Positions 1 through 7,053 of a stretch of 20,356 nucleotides of DNA are shown in pieces. The first letter of the stretch is position 1; each line of letters opens with the position of its first letter. The DNA comes from JBFLYO01 sp040756745 (GTDB lineage Bacteria; Bacteroidota; Ignavibacteria; UBA10030; UBA6906): NCBI GenBank assembly GCA_040756745.1, contig JBFLYO010000047.1:1-20356 (forward strand), read 5' to 3'. The notes under the pieces are model-generated. The model was not told the origin of the DNA, did not search any database, and saw nothing but the letters and a program-made list of their open reading frames with translations. A program made the translations under genes and the position numbers.

Positions 1-2
1 AC

Positions 3-356
3 TTCCCCGGGGCGGGGGGGGTGTACGGGGCGGGGGCGGGGGTTGCCGGGGGCCCCAACCCTCCCGAAGGAGCGCTGATCACGTATTACGTGAAGGAGTA
101 TCAGGGCGCAGGGGTCAGCATCGCCATCACGACTGCGTCGGGGCGCGCCGTCGCGAACCTGACCGGTCCGGGCACGCCCGGTTTCAACCGTGTGGCCTGG
201 GATCTGCGTCCGACCGGCGATCTGCTGAATTCCTACGGCGGCGAGGGGAAGAAATTCATGCCGACCGGGGAATACACCGTGACGATGACGTACGGTTCCT
301 TCAAGGCATCCCGGAAACTCCGCGTGACAATCGAGGCAGGGCTGGAGACGAGATAG
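3..356 (+). CDS. C-terminal fragment of a secreted BNR/sortilin-type beta-propeller protein
   Basis: The frame is already open at the window edge and stops at 354-356, so only about 118 C-terminal residues are visible. The stretch NPPEGALITYYVKE followed by FNRVAWDLRP and a PTGEYTVTMTYG segment resembles the FlgD-like immunoglobulin domain that closes large secreted WD40/YVTN/BNR-repeat ('VPS10-like glycosyl hydrolase') proteins. In those proteins this beta-sandwich follows two propellers and is thought to be extracytoplasmic. The propeller itself lies outside the window. The first ~50 bases are almost pure G/C and encode an implausible Gly/Ala run just where conserved sequence should begin, so the N-terminal residues shown here are unreliable. 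The gene converges with the minus-strand gene ending at 424. Family assignment is moderately sure; the substrate is unknown. Confidence 0.6.
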   Translation, partial: FPGAGGVYGAGAGVAGGPNPPEGALITYYVKEYQGAGVSIAITTASGRAVANLTGPGTPGFNRVAWDLRPTGDLLNSYGGEGKKFMPTGEYTVTMTYGSFKASRKLRVTIEAGLETR

Positions 357-368
357 CCCAGCTTCGTT

Positions 369-402
369 CGGGCCGGCGATCCGGACTTCCGACGCCGGCC
401 CG
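369..402. terminator. Strong stem-loop between convergent genes
   Basis: The arms CGGGCCGGCG (369-378) and CGCCGGCCCG (393-402) are perfectly complementary over 10 bp around a 14-nt loop. It sits 12 nt after the stop at 356 and 21 nt from the stop of the opposing gene at 424. There is no T-run on either side, so it is not a classical intrinsic terminator. The position suggests a bidirectional end-of-transcript or RNA-stabilising hairpin. Confidence 0.5.
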
Positions 403-423
403 CGGGGCTCCCGTCCCGGCAGC

Positions 424-1038
424 CTACTGCGAAAGCCGCTCCACGAGTTCTTCCCTATCGACGATCGAGTTCTTCCCGAACCAGATCGACCAGAGGACCC
501 GCGCGAAGACAGGATTCTTGAGCGGAGGCTTTTCCTCTCCCGCCACGGTAGTCAGCACGATCCCTCCCGGGAGCCACCGGAGAATGAACTGCTCATTCTC
601 CTTCACTTCCTTCGTGAAATAGCCGGTGAACTGATTGACCAGCGGCTGGATCTCTTTCAGTTCGTCCGATGTGGCGTTCTCGCTGAAGCCGTCGGCGTAT
701 GCCTCCTTGATCTTCTCCGCATCAACATCGCGGGCGAAATCCATGGTAATCTGCCGTGCAGTCCCATCAACCATCATCGCCGTCAGCGCCTCCTCCGTCG
801 TCCCGCGAGCGGGGCTCTCCGCGTAGTGCGCCATGCCGTAGACCTTGAAGAAGAATTTCTTCCGGACCGTGAGTCCGGTCAGCGAAAGCGTGTGCGTCGT
901 GCCTTCGTGCGTGAAAGTCGCCACTTCGGGAAAACTTTTGCCGGTCGAAGGTTCTTTCACCATTTCCTGGGAATGGGCGAACCTCGAACCTGCAAGGACA
1001 AGAGCTGCCAGGAGAAGTGATGTGCGGGAAGTGGACAT
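424..1038 (-). CDS. Secreted chalcone-isomerase-like domain protein
   Basis: This 204-residue protein starts with a clear signal peptide (residues 1-23, hydrophobic LLLAALVLAG core, cleavage near AHS-Q), so it is exported. The mature part matches the bacterial chalcone isomerase-like fold (Chalcone_3 type): a core around LTGLTVRKKFFFKVYGMAHY at residues 53-72 and a C-terminal IWFGKNSIVDREELVERL segment. Bacterial members of this fold are usually about 180-200 residues and are not known to isomerise flavonoids; ligand binding in the periplasm is a guess. The ATG at 1038 is supported by GGAG seven bases upstream and by a promoter candidate at 1068-1096. It is probably a single-gene unit. Family call is good; the biological role is unknown. 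Confidence 0.8.
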   Translation of the reverse strand: MSTSRTSLLLAALVLAGSRFAHSQEMVKEPSTGKSFPEVATFTHEGTTHTLSLTGLTVRKKFFFKVYGMAHYAESPARGTTEEALTAMMVDGTARQITMDFARDVDAEKIKEAYADGFSENATSDELKEIQPLVNQFTGYFTKEVKENEQFILRWLPGGIVLTTVAGEEKPPLKNPVFARVLWSIWFGKNSIVDREELVERLSQ

Positions 1039-1067
1039 GAGTGCTCCGAAATGTTGTGGGGGGAAGA

Positions 1068-1096
1068 AAAGTACAGATCGCGGATGCCAGAGTCAA
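1068..1096 (-). promoter_or_regulatory. Promoter candidate for the chalcone-isomerase-like gene
   Basis: Read on the minus strand, TTGACT (1096-1091), 17 nt and TACTTT (1073-1068). The predicted transcript starts near 1061 and leaves a leader of about 23 nt before the ATG at 1038. It has the same spacing and -10 form as seven other candidates in the window. Confidence 0.55.
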
Positions 1097-1219
1097 TTGG
1101 GTTCGTGCGTTCGAAATGGCGGATTTCGCCATTGGAACACCTGTCTGGCGGCAAAAAAAACGGGAAATTGAACGAACACCGGGGGGACCCGCACCTTCAT
1201 TTCATGCCGCACCCCAGAC

Positions 1220-1249
1220 CTCGATCTTGGTCTCGATCTCGGTCTGGAC
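1220..1249. repeat. Degenerate hexamer array (CTYRRY type)
   Basis: Five consecutive 6-base units of form CTYGRT or close to it (CTCGAT, CTTGGT, CTCGAT, CTCGGT, CTGGAC). The array lies 7 nt beyond the stop codon of the minus-strand phosphoribosyltransferase gene. It belongs to the same family as the arrays at 4597-4638 and 9226-9261. Confidence 0.7.
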
Positions 1250-1256
1250 TTCGCCG

Positions 1257-2519
1257 CTACCCTCGTACCTCCTTCACTACGGACGCAACAACCCATCCGA
1301 CTGCACCGGTCTTCGTCCGCACCTGCAGCCAGTCGGGCCCTGTCGGAGAAGAATACTTCCGCAATATTTCCACCCGCTCCCGGTTCTTCACGATGGTTTT
1401 CGGGACAATCCGGGAGGCCATCGAATGGTTCATGCGCAGACCCGAGCTGGGAACGGTAACGATCCCCGGCTTCCCGGCCGTCATGGATGTCGAGGGGCGG
1501 CGTTCCGGGATCGGATCCGGCGACTTGATCGCGTTCTGGGCAACGAGCTGCACAAACTGCGGGGCCACGCCTCCCTGGTCCTTCTTTGCCGGGAAGAGGA
1601 TTGTCGCGCCCAACAGCATGAGCGAGAGCAGCAACCCGACCACGTAGACGCGGGTATCGAGTCCTTTCGGAGGAGTTGGCACCGGGGTTTTCCCCGATGT
1701 CTGCACGCGGATATCCGGAGAGGTCAATGGCTTTGCGGTGACCCGGGCGGCCGCATGCGATGCGTGTCGCGTCGTGAGGCGTGCAAACGAAGACGCCTTC
1801 GAAGCAGGCACCGTTACCGGTCGGCCCACGCCTTGACCGACTGAGGCAACCCGGACCGTCGTAACGGCCCTCTGTGTATCCTTTTCGCTCCTCATCCCGC
1901 TTCCGTGCAGGAAGAAATTGGGGTCGAGGTGCGTATTCTGCATCTGGGCTTCGACCCGGGCGAGCGTGAAGCAGACCACGTGTGCCTCGGGATGCGCGTC
2001 GCGGATTGCGGACGAAATCGCCTCCAGCGTCGCCCCGGTCGTCGCCAGGTCGTCAACAACCAGGATCCGGACCGGTGAGGGAAGACCCGAGGGATCGAAC
2101 CGGTACGCCCGCTCGAGCTCCTTCTGCCGCGCTGCCCTGCCGCCCAATGTCGTCAGCGCGCGCACTGCACTGACCTTCTCCAGGCGCTGGGGTGCATAGG
2201 CGGCCCCACTGGACCGGGCGATCGCCTCACAGAGTTTATCGAGCGGTGTCCCTGCAGTCGCCTTCTCCTCCGAGCTGCCCAACGCGCGCACAATGATATC
2301 GAACTGGAGTTCCTTGCTGACAAGCGGTGCAGCAAGATTCACCCAGCGCGACGTCTGAGGTTCGCACCCATCCTTGAAATCATGTAACGAACGCGAAATG
2401 AGGTCCTGGTATCCCACACGGGCGGCGTGGTAGTACGCCGCATGATGCAGAAGATCGAGGCCGGGATACCGCTTGACCGACTTGATGAGGGCGACCGGTT
2501 TGGCTGTCGTATTTTTCAT
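1257..2519 (-). CDS. ComF-like phosphoribosyltransferase fused to a membrane helix and SH3b domain
   Basis: This is a 420-residue protein. Residues ~60-190 resemble ComF-type phosphoribosyltransferases: FDIIVRALG, TPLDKLCEAIA, an LGGRAARQKELERAY segment, and the PRPP-binding loop ILVVDDLATTGATLE at about 152-166 with the two Asp and TTG expected. The zinc-finger N-terminus of true ComF is absent. A Pro/Thr/Ser-rich linker (~230-288) leads to one membrane helix (~291-309, VYVVGLLLSLMLLGATILF). Residues ~352-420 look like an SH3b domain (LRMNHS, WLQVRTKTGAVGWV). The simplest topology is enzyme inside, SH3b in the periplasm. The start at 2519 has AAGGGGA nine bases upstream; the 21 extra upstream codons lack such support. 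Both the joining of these parts and the substrate are unknown to me. Confidence 0.75.
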   Translation of the reverse strand: MKNTTAKPVALIKSVKRYPGLDLLHHAAYYHAARVGYQDLISRSLHDFKDGCEPQTSRWVNLAAPLVSKELQFDIIVRALGSSEEKATAGTPLDKLCEAIARSSGAAYAPQRLEKVSAVRALTTLGGRAARQKELERAYRFDPSGLPSPVRILVVDDLATTGATLEAISSAIRDAHPEAHVVCFTLARVEAQMQNTHLDPNFFLHGSGMRSEKDTQRAVTTVRVASVGQGVGRPVTVPASKASSFARLTTRHASHAAARVTAKPLTSPDIRVQTSGKTPVPTPPKGLDTRVYVVGLLLSLMLLGATILFPAKKDQGGVAPQFVQLVAQNAIKSPDPIPERRPSTSMTAGKPGIVTVPSSGLRMNHSMASRIVPKTIVKNRERVEILRKYSSPTGPDWLQVRTKTGAVGWVVASVVKEVRG

Positions 2520-2544
2520 GACCAACGTCCCCTTGACTACTTGC

Positions 2545-2721
2545 TCAAGCGCGGGTCTTGCTCGTCCGGTTCCGCGCGGCAAATCTCACGGCAATCTCAC
2601 TGAAGCGCTTGTACAAATCGAGACCGACTACCTGACACACAAGGAATGCAGCGACGATGGCTGTTGAGGTGTAGATCATCGGCGCCAGGCTGCTAAGTGC
2701 AAATTGGGCTTCTTGCATCAT
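2545..2721 (-). CDS. Possible small single-span membrane protein
   Basis: This is a 58-residue reading frame with one likely helix (MIYTSTAIVAAFLVCQVVGL, about residues 16-35) followed by a basic tail ending NRTSKTRA. A purine run GGGGGGA lies directly before two adjacent ATG codons (2721, 2718). The frame stays open upstream to 2910, but that extension lies in AT-rich sequence with Cys-rich, non-coding-like composition, so the short form is more likely. It ends 25 nt before the phosphoribosyltransferase gene and could be cotranscribed with it. I recognise no family. It could also be a chance frame. Confidence 0.35.
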   Translation of the reverse strand: MMQEAQFALSSLAPMIYTSTAIVAAFLVCQVVGLDLYKRFSEIAVRFAARNRTSKTRA

Positions 2722-2966
2722 TCCCCCCAAGAACTGCATTGAACATCCGATTCCCACGATACCAATCGTTCCGCAATTTGTACGCCAACAACGAATATCC
2801 GCGAAACCGCCCAAATATCGCTGTGCTTTGCGGATATGATACTCACGAGTGAACATTTTACCCGCTGAATGTTGTAACTTTTTTACTTGAGAGCACATGA
2901 TGCAGGCCAAACGGTGTGTTTTTAATCACAGGCGATTCCCATAGAAGGGGAACATGGTTGTAAGTT
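2722..2966. other. AT-rich divergent intergenic region
   Basis: This stretch separates the minus-strand phosphoribosyltransferase unit from the plus-strand FHA/transglycosylase gene. It is clearly richer in A/T than its neighbours, including T-runs near 2879-2884 and 2919-2923. Apart from the plus-strand promoter at its right edge I see no gene, RNA, or TTG-N20-TAnnWT promoter for the minus-strand unit. Confidence 0.5.
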
Positions 2967-2995
2967 TTGCATTGTTGCCCGTATTCCCCTATAAT
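2967..2995 (+). promoter_or_regulatory. Promoter of the FHA/transglycosylase gene
   Basis: TTGCAT (2967-2972), 17 nt, TATAAT (2990-2995). The perfect -10 box places transcription start near 3001-3003. A GTG start at 2998 would then lie upstream of the transcript, which favours an ATG at 3016 or 3028. Confidence 0.7.
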
Positions 2996-3015
2996 AGGTG
3001 GTTCGCTCCTCTCGC

Positions 3016-4542
3016 ATGCGCCAGTTCATGGACTCCAAGACCCTCCCGATCGCCGAGGCGAAGTCCAATCCGAAAGTCACCCTTACCGTCCTCGAAGGAA
3101 GTTCGGACGCCCGACAAGCCGTCTTCAAGGAAGGATTCCGCATTGGGCGTGATCCCGAGTGCCAGGTGGTCCTGACGGATGTCGCCGTTAGCAAGGTCCA
3201 TCTCGAAGTCTTCTTTGAGAAAGGAAAGTGGTGGGCGCGGGATCTGAACAGCACGAATGGAACGTTCAGCGGCAAGAAGAAGATTGCGAAGGTCCCGCTT
3301 GGCGGCAAGACCAAGCTTGTCCTGGGCCGCACCGGGCCCCTTCTGACGTTTGAAGTCGAGGGTGCACCGGTCGAAGGCGGGAAGACGGTCTTAAAGACCA
3401 TACTCTCTCCTACTGCATTCCTTGCCAAGTACCTCAAGGACCCCGAAGCACAGGACGATGCAGGTGACCAGACGCGGTTGATCAGGCGCAGACTCCAGAC
3501 CGAGGAAAAGAAACGCTCGGCAAAGTACATCCGGATCATCGCCATCATCGCGGGCATCGCGCTTCTGACTGCCGCGTATGCGGTGTACAAGCATATCCAG
3601 GTTGCAGAACAGGAAAAACTCGCACAGGACGCCTTCTACGAGATCAAGGCACTTGATCTTGCGTACGCGGCGCTCAAGAAGCAGGTCGCTGCCGCCGCCG
3701 GAGACTCCGCCACGACATTGGCGCTGTCAGCCTACCGGGCGAAGCGAGGAGAGCTCACCGAGACGTATGACAAGTTCCTCGGCGAGCTTGGCGTCTATTC
3801 CGAGGGGATGGACGAGAAGGACAAGACTATCTACCACATCGCCCGCATCTTCGGCGAATGCGAGATCGGCATGCCGGAAGACTTCGTGGAGGAAGTGGAA
3901 AGCTACATTGATCTCTGGAAACGCTCCCCTCGTCTGCGCCAGGCCATGGCACGTGCAATGCAGAACGAGTATCCTTCCCGGATTGCCGAGGCGATGATCT
4001 CGCACGACCTGCCTCCGCAGTTCTTCTACCTGGCCCTGCAGGAAAGCGAATTCGATTCCGCGGTGGTCGGGCCCCCGACGCGGTTCGGCATAGCCAAGGG
4101 GATGTGGCAGTTCATGCCGGGGACTGCGATCGCGTACGGGCTCAAGACCGGGCCGCTTGTCCAGGTGCCGAAGCCGGACCCGCGCGATGAGCGGCAGGAT
4201 GTCGGGAAGTCGACGGTCGCGGCAGCGCAGTACATCAGCGATATGTACAACACGGAAGCACAGGCCTCGGGACTCCTGGTGATCGCCGGATACAATTGGG
4301 GGCACAATGCCGTAAAAGTGCTGATCCGGCAGATGCCCGAGAATCCGCGAGAACGGAATTTCTGGAGATTCCTTACCCAGCACCGGGATCGGATTCCAAA
4401 ACAAACGTACGATTACGTGTTCTATATTTTCTCCGCCGCCGTGATCGGTGAAAACCCCGGGCTCTGGGGATTCAATTTCGACAACCCCTTCGCGCAGTTG
4501 AGGCAACCGAACCAGGCTGATGCGAAAGCAAGCGGCAGCTGA
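3016..4542 (+). CDS. FHA domain-membrane helix-lytic transglycosylase fusion
   Basis: This is a 508-residue protein. An N-terminal FHA domain spans about residues 20-112, with the phospho-threonine-binding pattern FRIGRD, VSKVHLEV and DLNSTNGTF. One membrane helix follows at about 171-192 (IRIIAIIAGIALLTAAYAVY). The C-terminal part (~328-480) is an SLT-type lytic transglycosylase: the likely catalytic Glu is in FFYLALQESEFD (about 343), followed by GMWQFMPGTA and the late VIAGYNWGHNAV motif. The FHA domain should be cytosolic and the transglycosylase periplasmic, cutting peptidoglycan. The start is uncertain: 3016 and 3028 are both ATG with no clear Shine-Dalgarno sequence, and 2998 precedes the predicted transcript. 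GH27 follows 27 nt later and is probably cotranscribed. A kinase able to make the FHA ligand is encoded at 16151. Confidence 0.82.
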   Translation: MRQFMDSKTLPIAEAKSNPKVTLTVLEGSSDARQAVFKEGFRIGRDPECQVVLTDVAVSKVHLEVFFEKGKWWARDLNSTNGTFSGKKKIAKVPLGGKTKLVLGRTGPLLTFEVEGAPVEGGKTVLKTILSPTAFLAKYLKDPEAQDDAGDQTRLIRRRLQTEEKKRSAKYIRIIAIIAGIALLTAAYAVYKHIQVAEQEKLAQDAFYEIKALDLAYAALKKQVAAAAGDSATTLALSAYRAKRGELTETYDKFLGELGVYSEGMDEKDKTIYHIARIFGECEIGMPEDFVEEVESYIDLWKRSPRLRQAMARAMQNEYPSRIAEAMISHDLPPQFFYLALQESEFDSAVVGPPTRFGIAKGMWQFMPGTAIAYGLKTGPLVQVPKPDPRDERQDVGKSTVAAAQYISDMYNTEAQASGLLVIAGYNWGHNAVKVLIRQMPENPRERNFWRFLTQHRDRIPKQTYDYVFYIFSAAVIGENPGLWGFNFDNPFAQLRQPNQADAKASGS

Positions 4543-4560
4543 TTTATCATCGCAGTGACA

Positions 4561-4565
4561 GAGGG
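4561..4565 (+). promoter_or_regulatory. Ribosome binding site fixing the GH27 start
   Basis: GAGGG lies four bases before the ATG at 4570. The alternative GTG at 4555 has no such site, and starting there would spoil the signal peptide. Confidence 0.6.
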
Positions 4566-4569
4566 ATCC

Positions 4570-6924
4570 ATGCTCACCAGACCAACCCCCCTCATCCTTA
4601 ACCTTAACCTCAACCTTAGTCTCAGTCTCAATCTCAATCTTCTCTTCCTTGTTTTGTTTCTTCTCCCTGTGGCCCGCGCGCAGGAGCCCTCGTATTACCG
4701 GAGGCTGGGTTCCTGGCACGAAAGCGCACAAGCCTCGTTCGAAGCGATCGCGCTTCACCGACAGGCTGCCGGTCCGGCTGCTCCGGTGTCCTTTGTGCCC
4801 TGGCAAGTGGCAGGTCCATTCCGATCATCGTCGCGCGATGCGTTTGCAGAGAGCTTTCCTCCCGAACATGAGTTGACACTGCATAGGCGCTCCGCGGACA
4901 GCACGATCAAGTGGACTCCTCGCCCGGAATGGAATGATGGCATGGTCATCCTCTTCCCTCCGTCGGACTACAGCGCCTGGTATCTCTCCCGCACCGTGTC
5001 GGCGTCTCACGACACCGTGGTCGCCCTCTCGCTCGGCAGCGACGATGGGATCAAGGTCTGGCTCGACGGCAAGGCCGTATTTCAGCACGACACCTATCGC
5101 GGCGCGGCACCGGACCAGGAAAGTGTCGACATCAGGCTCACGGCGGGAACCCACCGCCTCATGCTGAAGGTCAACAACGGCACGGGCCCGTCCGGATTCT
5201 ATTTTGCCATGTCAGATTACGCCGCCAAGGCCGTCTGGGCCCTCCTCCGGCGAGATTTTTCCTCTCCCGAAGATCAACAGGAGATCGACTGGGAAACCGA
5301 GGACAGCATCTGGGCAAGACCGTGGAGACCAGGAGAGAACGCGGAGCTCACACAGCGCTACACTGCTGTCACGCTGTACGACACGCCCGAAGAGAGGGAG
5401 CTCGCAATTGAGGAGGCTGTGCGGTTGGCGAGCCCGGAAGCGCTCGCCGCTGCGAGGAGCCACTACCTGGCCTCACGACGCGCAGAAATCACCCCCGAGA
5501 TCCTGACGCCGAAGCCCTCCGACACCCCCAGGATCAACGGACCGGCAATCTTCGGCGTGAGGCCCGGTCACCCGCTCCTTTATACTATTCCGGCAACAGG
5601 AGCACGGCCGATGGAATTTTCCGTCCGCGATCTGCCGCAGGGGCTCACGGTGGAAAGCGCGACTGGTCGCATGACGGGGAGCATCAACATCGAAGGACGA
5701 TATAACGTGACGCTGGTTGCGCGGAATCGTCTCGGGACCGCTGAGAAGCCGTTCACGATCGTCGTTGGCCCAGCCATTGCACTTACGCCGCCGCTGGGAT
5801 GGAACAGCTGGAACTGCTTCGCGGCATCCGTCGATGATGCGAAGATCCGGAGCGCTGCCGACGGCATGGTGGCAAGCGGACTCATTCACCATGGATGGAC
5901 ATACATCAATATCGACGACTGCTGGGAGATCAAGCCGGGTTCGAAGGACACGATGCTTGCAGGGGATCCGCGCACGGCTGAGGGACGGATCATGACGAAC
6001 AGGAAATTCCCCGACATGAAGTCGTTGAGCGACTATGTCCACGGGAAGGGACTGAAGCTCGGCATCTATTCCTCTCCGGGGCCGCTGACATGCGCCGGGT
6101 TCACGGCGAGCTATGGGTATGAACGACAGGACGCTGAACAGTTTGTGGATTGGGGGATCGATTATCTGAAATACGACTGGTGTTCCTACGGCACGATTGA
6201 ACGAGGGCGAACCCCCGAGCCGCTCCAGAAACCGTACCGCACGATGCGACGCGAGCTCGACCGCGTCCCGCGCGATATCGTTTACAGTCTCTGTCAGTAC
6301 GGGATGGGGGACGTGTGGACGTGGGGAGCTGACGTCGGGGGGAACTGCTGGCGAACAACCGGAGACATTGAGGATACCTGGGAGAGCATGTCGCGAATCG
6401 GTTTTTCCCAGGCCGGTCACGAGAAATACGCCGGGCCCGGCGGCTGGAATGACCCGGACATGCTGGTCGTGGGGTATGTCGGCTGGGGGCCGCACCTGCA
6501 TCCTACCCGCCTCACGCCAAATGAACAGTACACGCACATTACGCTGTGGTCGTTGCTCTGCTCGCCTCTCCTGATCGGCTGTGATCTGTCGCGGCTGGAC
6601 GAGTTCACGCTGAGCCTCCTCACCAACGACGAGGTGCTGGCGGTCAATCAGGACGTGCTGGGTGAGCAGGCGGCGCGGGTGAGGAAGGATGGCGACCGCG
6701 ACGTCTGGGGGAAGCGGCTGGCGGACGGGTCGATGGCCGTGGGGTTGTTCAACCGCGGCATGTGGAAGGAGTCGCTCTCGGTCAACTTCTCCGCCCTCGG
6801 CCTCAAAGGTCCGCAGCGCGTTCGCGACCTGTGGCGGCAGAAGGAGATCGGGACGTTCGAGGCGGCATACACCGCGACCGTCCCCCGGCACGGGGCGGTC
6901 TTAGTAAAACTGACGCCCAACTAA
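4570..6924 (+). CDS. Secreted GH27-family alpha-galactosidase with N-terminal accessory domains
   Basis: This is a 784-residue exported glycoside hydrolase. The signal peptide (residues 1-38, ending VARA-Q) is unusual: alternating Leu-Asn/Leu-Ser from a DNA hexamer array. Residues ~75-218 form a beta-rich sugar-binding-like domain (SLGSDDGIKVWLDGKAVF resembles PA14/CBM modules). Residues ~325-400 form an Ig-like domain (PQGLTVESATGRMTG is typical of putative-Ig 'He_PIG' modules). The GH27 catalytic barrel starts at LTPPLGWNSWNCF (~405). YLKYDWCSYG (about 533-542) carries the expected nucleophile Asp536, and GGWNDPDMLVVG (~624-635) the acid/base region. Known family members release terminal alpha-galactose or beta-arabinopyranose/alpha-GalNAc; I cannot separate these. 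It lies between a cell-wall enzyme and an outer-membrane barrel. Confidence 0.9.
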   Translation: MLTRPTPLILNLNLNLSLSLNLNLLFLVLFLLPVARAQEPSYYRRLGSWHESAQASFEAIALHRQAAGPAAPVSFVPWQVAGPFRSSSRDAFAESFPPEHELTLHRRSADSTIKWTPRPEWNDGMVILFPPSDYSAWYLSRTVSASHDTVVALSLGSDDGIKVWLDGKAVFQHDTYRGAAPDQESVDIRLTAGTHRLMLKVNNGTGPSGFYFAMSDYAAKAVWALLRRDFSSPEDQQEIDWETEDSIWARPWRPGENAELTQRYTAVTLYDTPEERELAIEEAVRLASPEALAAARSHYLASRRAEITPEILTPKPSDTPRINGPAIFGVRPGHPLLYTIPATGARPMEFSVRDLPQGLTVESATGRMTGSINIEGRYNVTLVARNRLGTAEKPFTIVVGPAIALTPPLGWNSWNCFAASVDDAKIRSAADGMVASGLIHHGWTYINIDDCWEIKPGSKDTMLAGDPRTAEGRIMTNRKFPDMKSLSDYVHGKGLKLGIYSSPGPLTCAGFTASYGYERQDAEQFVDWGIDYLKYDWCSYGTIERGRTPEPLQKPYRTMRRELDRVPRDIVYSLCQYGMGDVWTWGADVGGNCWRTTGDIEDTWESMSRIGFSQAGHEKYAGPGGWNDPDMLVVGYVGWGPHLHPTRLTPNEQYTHITLWSLLCSPLLIGCDLSRLDEFTLSLLTNDEVLAVNQDVLGEQAARVRKDGDRDVWGKRLADGSMAVGLFNRGMWKESLSVNFSALGLKGPQRVRDLWRQKEIGTFEAAYTATVPRHGAVLVKLTPN
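4597..4638 (+). repeat. Hexamer array (CTYARY) encoding the GH27 signal peptide core
   Basis: Seven in-phase 6-base units of form CTYARY: CTTAAC twice, CTCAAC, CTTAGT, CTCAGT, CTCAAT twice. They are translated as alternating Leu-Asn and Leu-Ser. The array is 54 nt past the stop of the upstream gene (4542). It matches the arrays at 1220 and, inverted, 9226. Confidence 0.8.
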
Positions 6925-6929
6925 AGATA

Positions 6930-6964
6930 CATCTCTCACCTCTCATCTCTCTCCTCTCATCTCT
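6930..6964. repeat. Heptamer array (CAYCTCT)
   Basis: Five consecutive 7-base units (CATCTCT, CACCTCT, CATCTCT, CTCCTCT, CATCTCT) begin 5 nt after the GH27 stop codon. They are non-coding. Confidence 0.75.
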
Positions 6965-6972
6965 GCTTCCTG

Positions 6973-7036
6973 GGCAGAATGAATTCTGCCGCAACCCTCT
7001 TTGCTTTTCTACGTCTAATAGGAAGACCCGGTCTTC
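6973..7036. repeat. Two short palindromes upstream of the DUF5916 gene
   Basis: GGCAGAAT/ATTCTGCC (6973-6980 and 6983-6990, 2-nt gap) and GAAGACC/GGTCTTC (7022-7028 and 7030-7036, 1-nt gap) are perfect inverted repeats in the 129-nt gap before the start at 7054. They could be operator sites or weak hairpins. No promoter of the window's common form is seen here, so the gene may be read through from GH27. Confidence 0.35.
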
Positions 7037-7053
7037 TTCATCTGTCTTCCTTC

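Noticed and set aside
1041..1844. Open frame on the plus strand (267 codons)
   Set aside because: It is antisense to the SH3b and linker part of the phosphoribosyltransferase gene, with Arg/His/Cys-rich noise-like translation.
2998..3015. GTG start for the FHA protein at 2998
   Set aside because: It directly follows the -10 box at 2990-2995, so it would not be on the transcript.
3727..4806. Long open frame on the minus strand (359 codons)
   Set aside because: It lies opposite the FHA/transglycosylase and GH27 genes, whose sense frames carry catalytic motifs. Its own translation is rich in Arg/His/Pro with no domain, typical of an antisense shadow.
5473..6891. Long open frame on the minus strand (472 codons)
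   Set aside because: It is antisense to the GH27 catalytic domain. The GC-rich codon pattern alone keeps it open, and no motif or ribosome site supports it.
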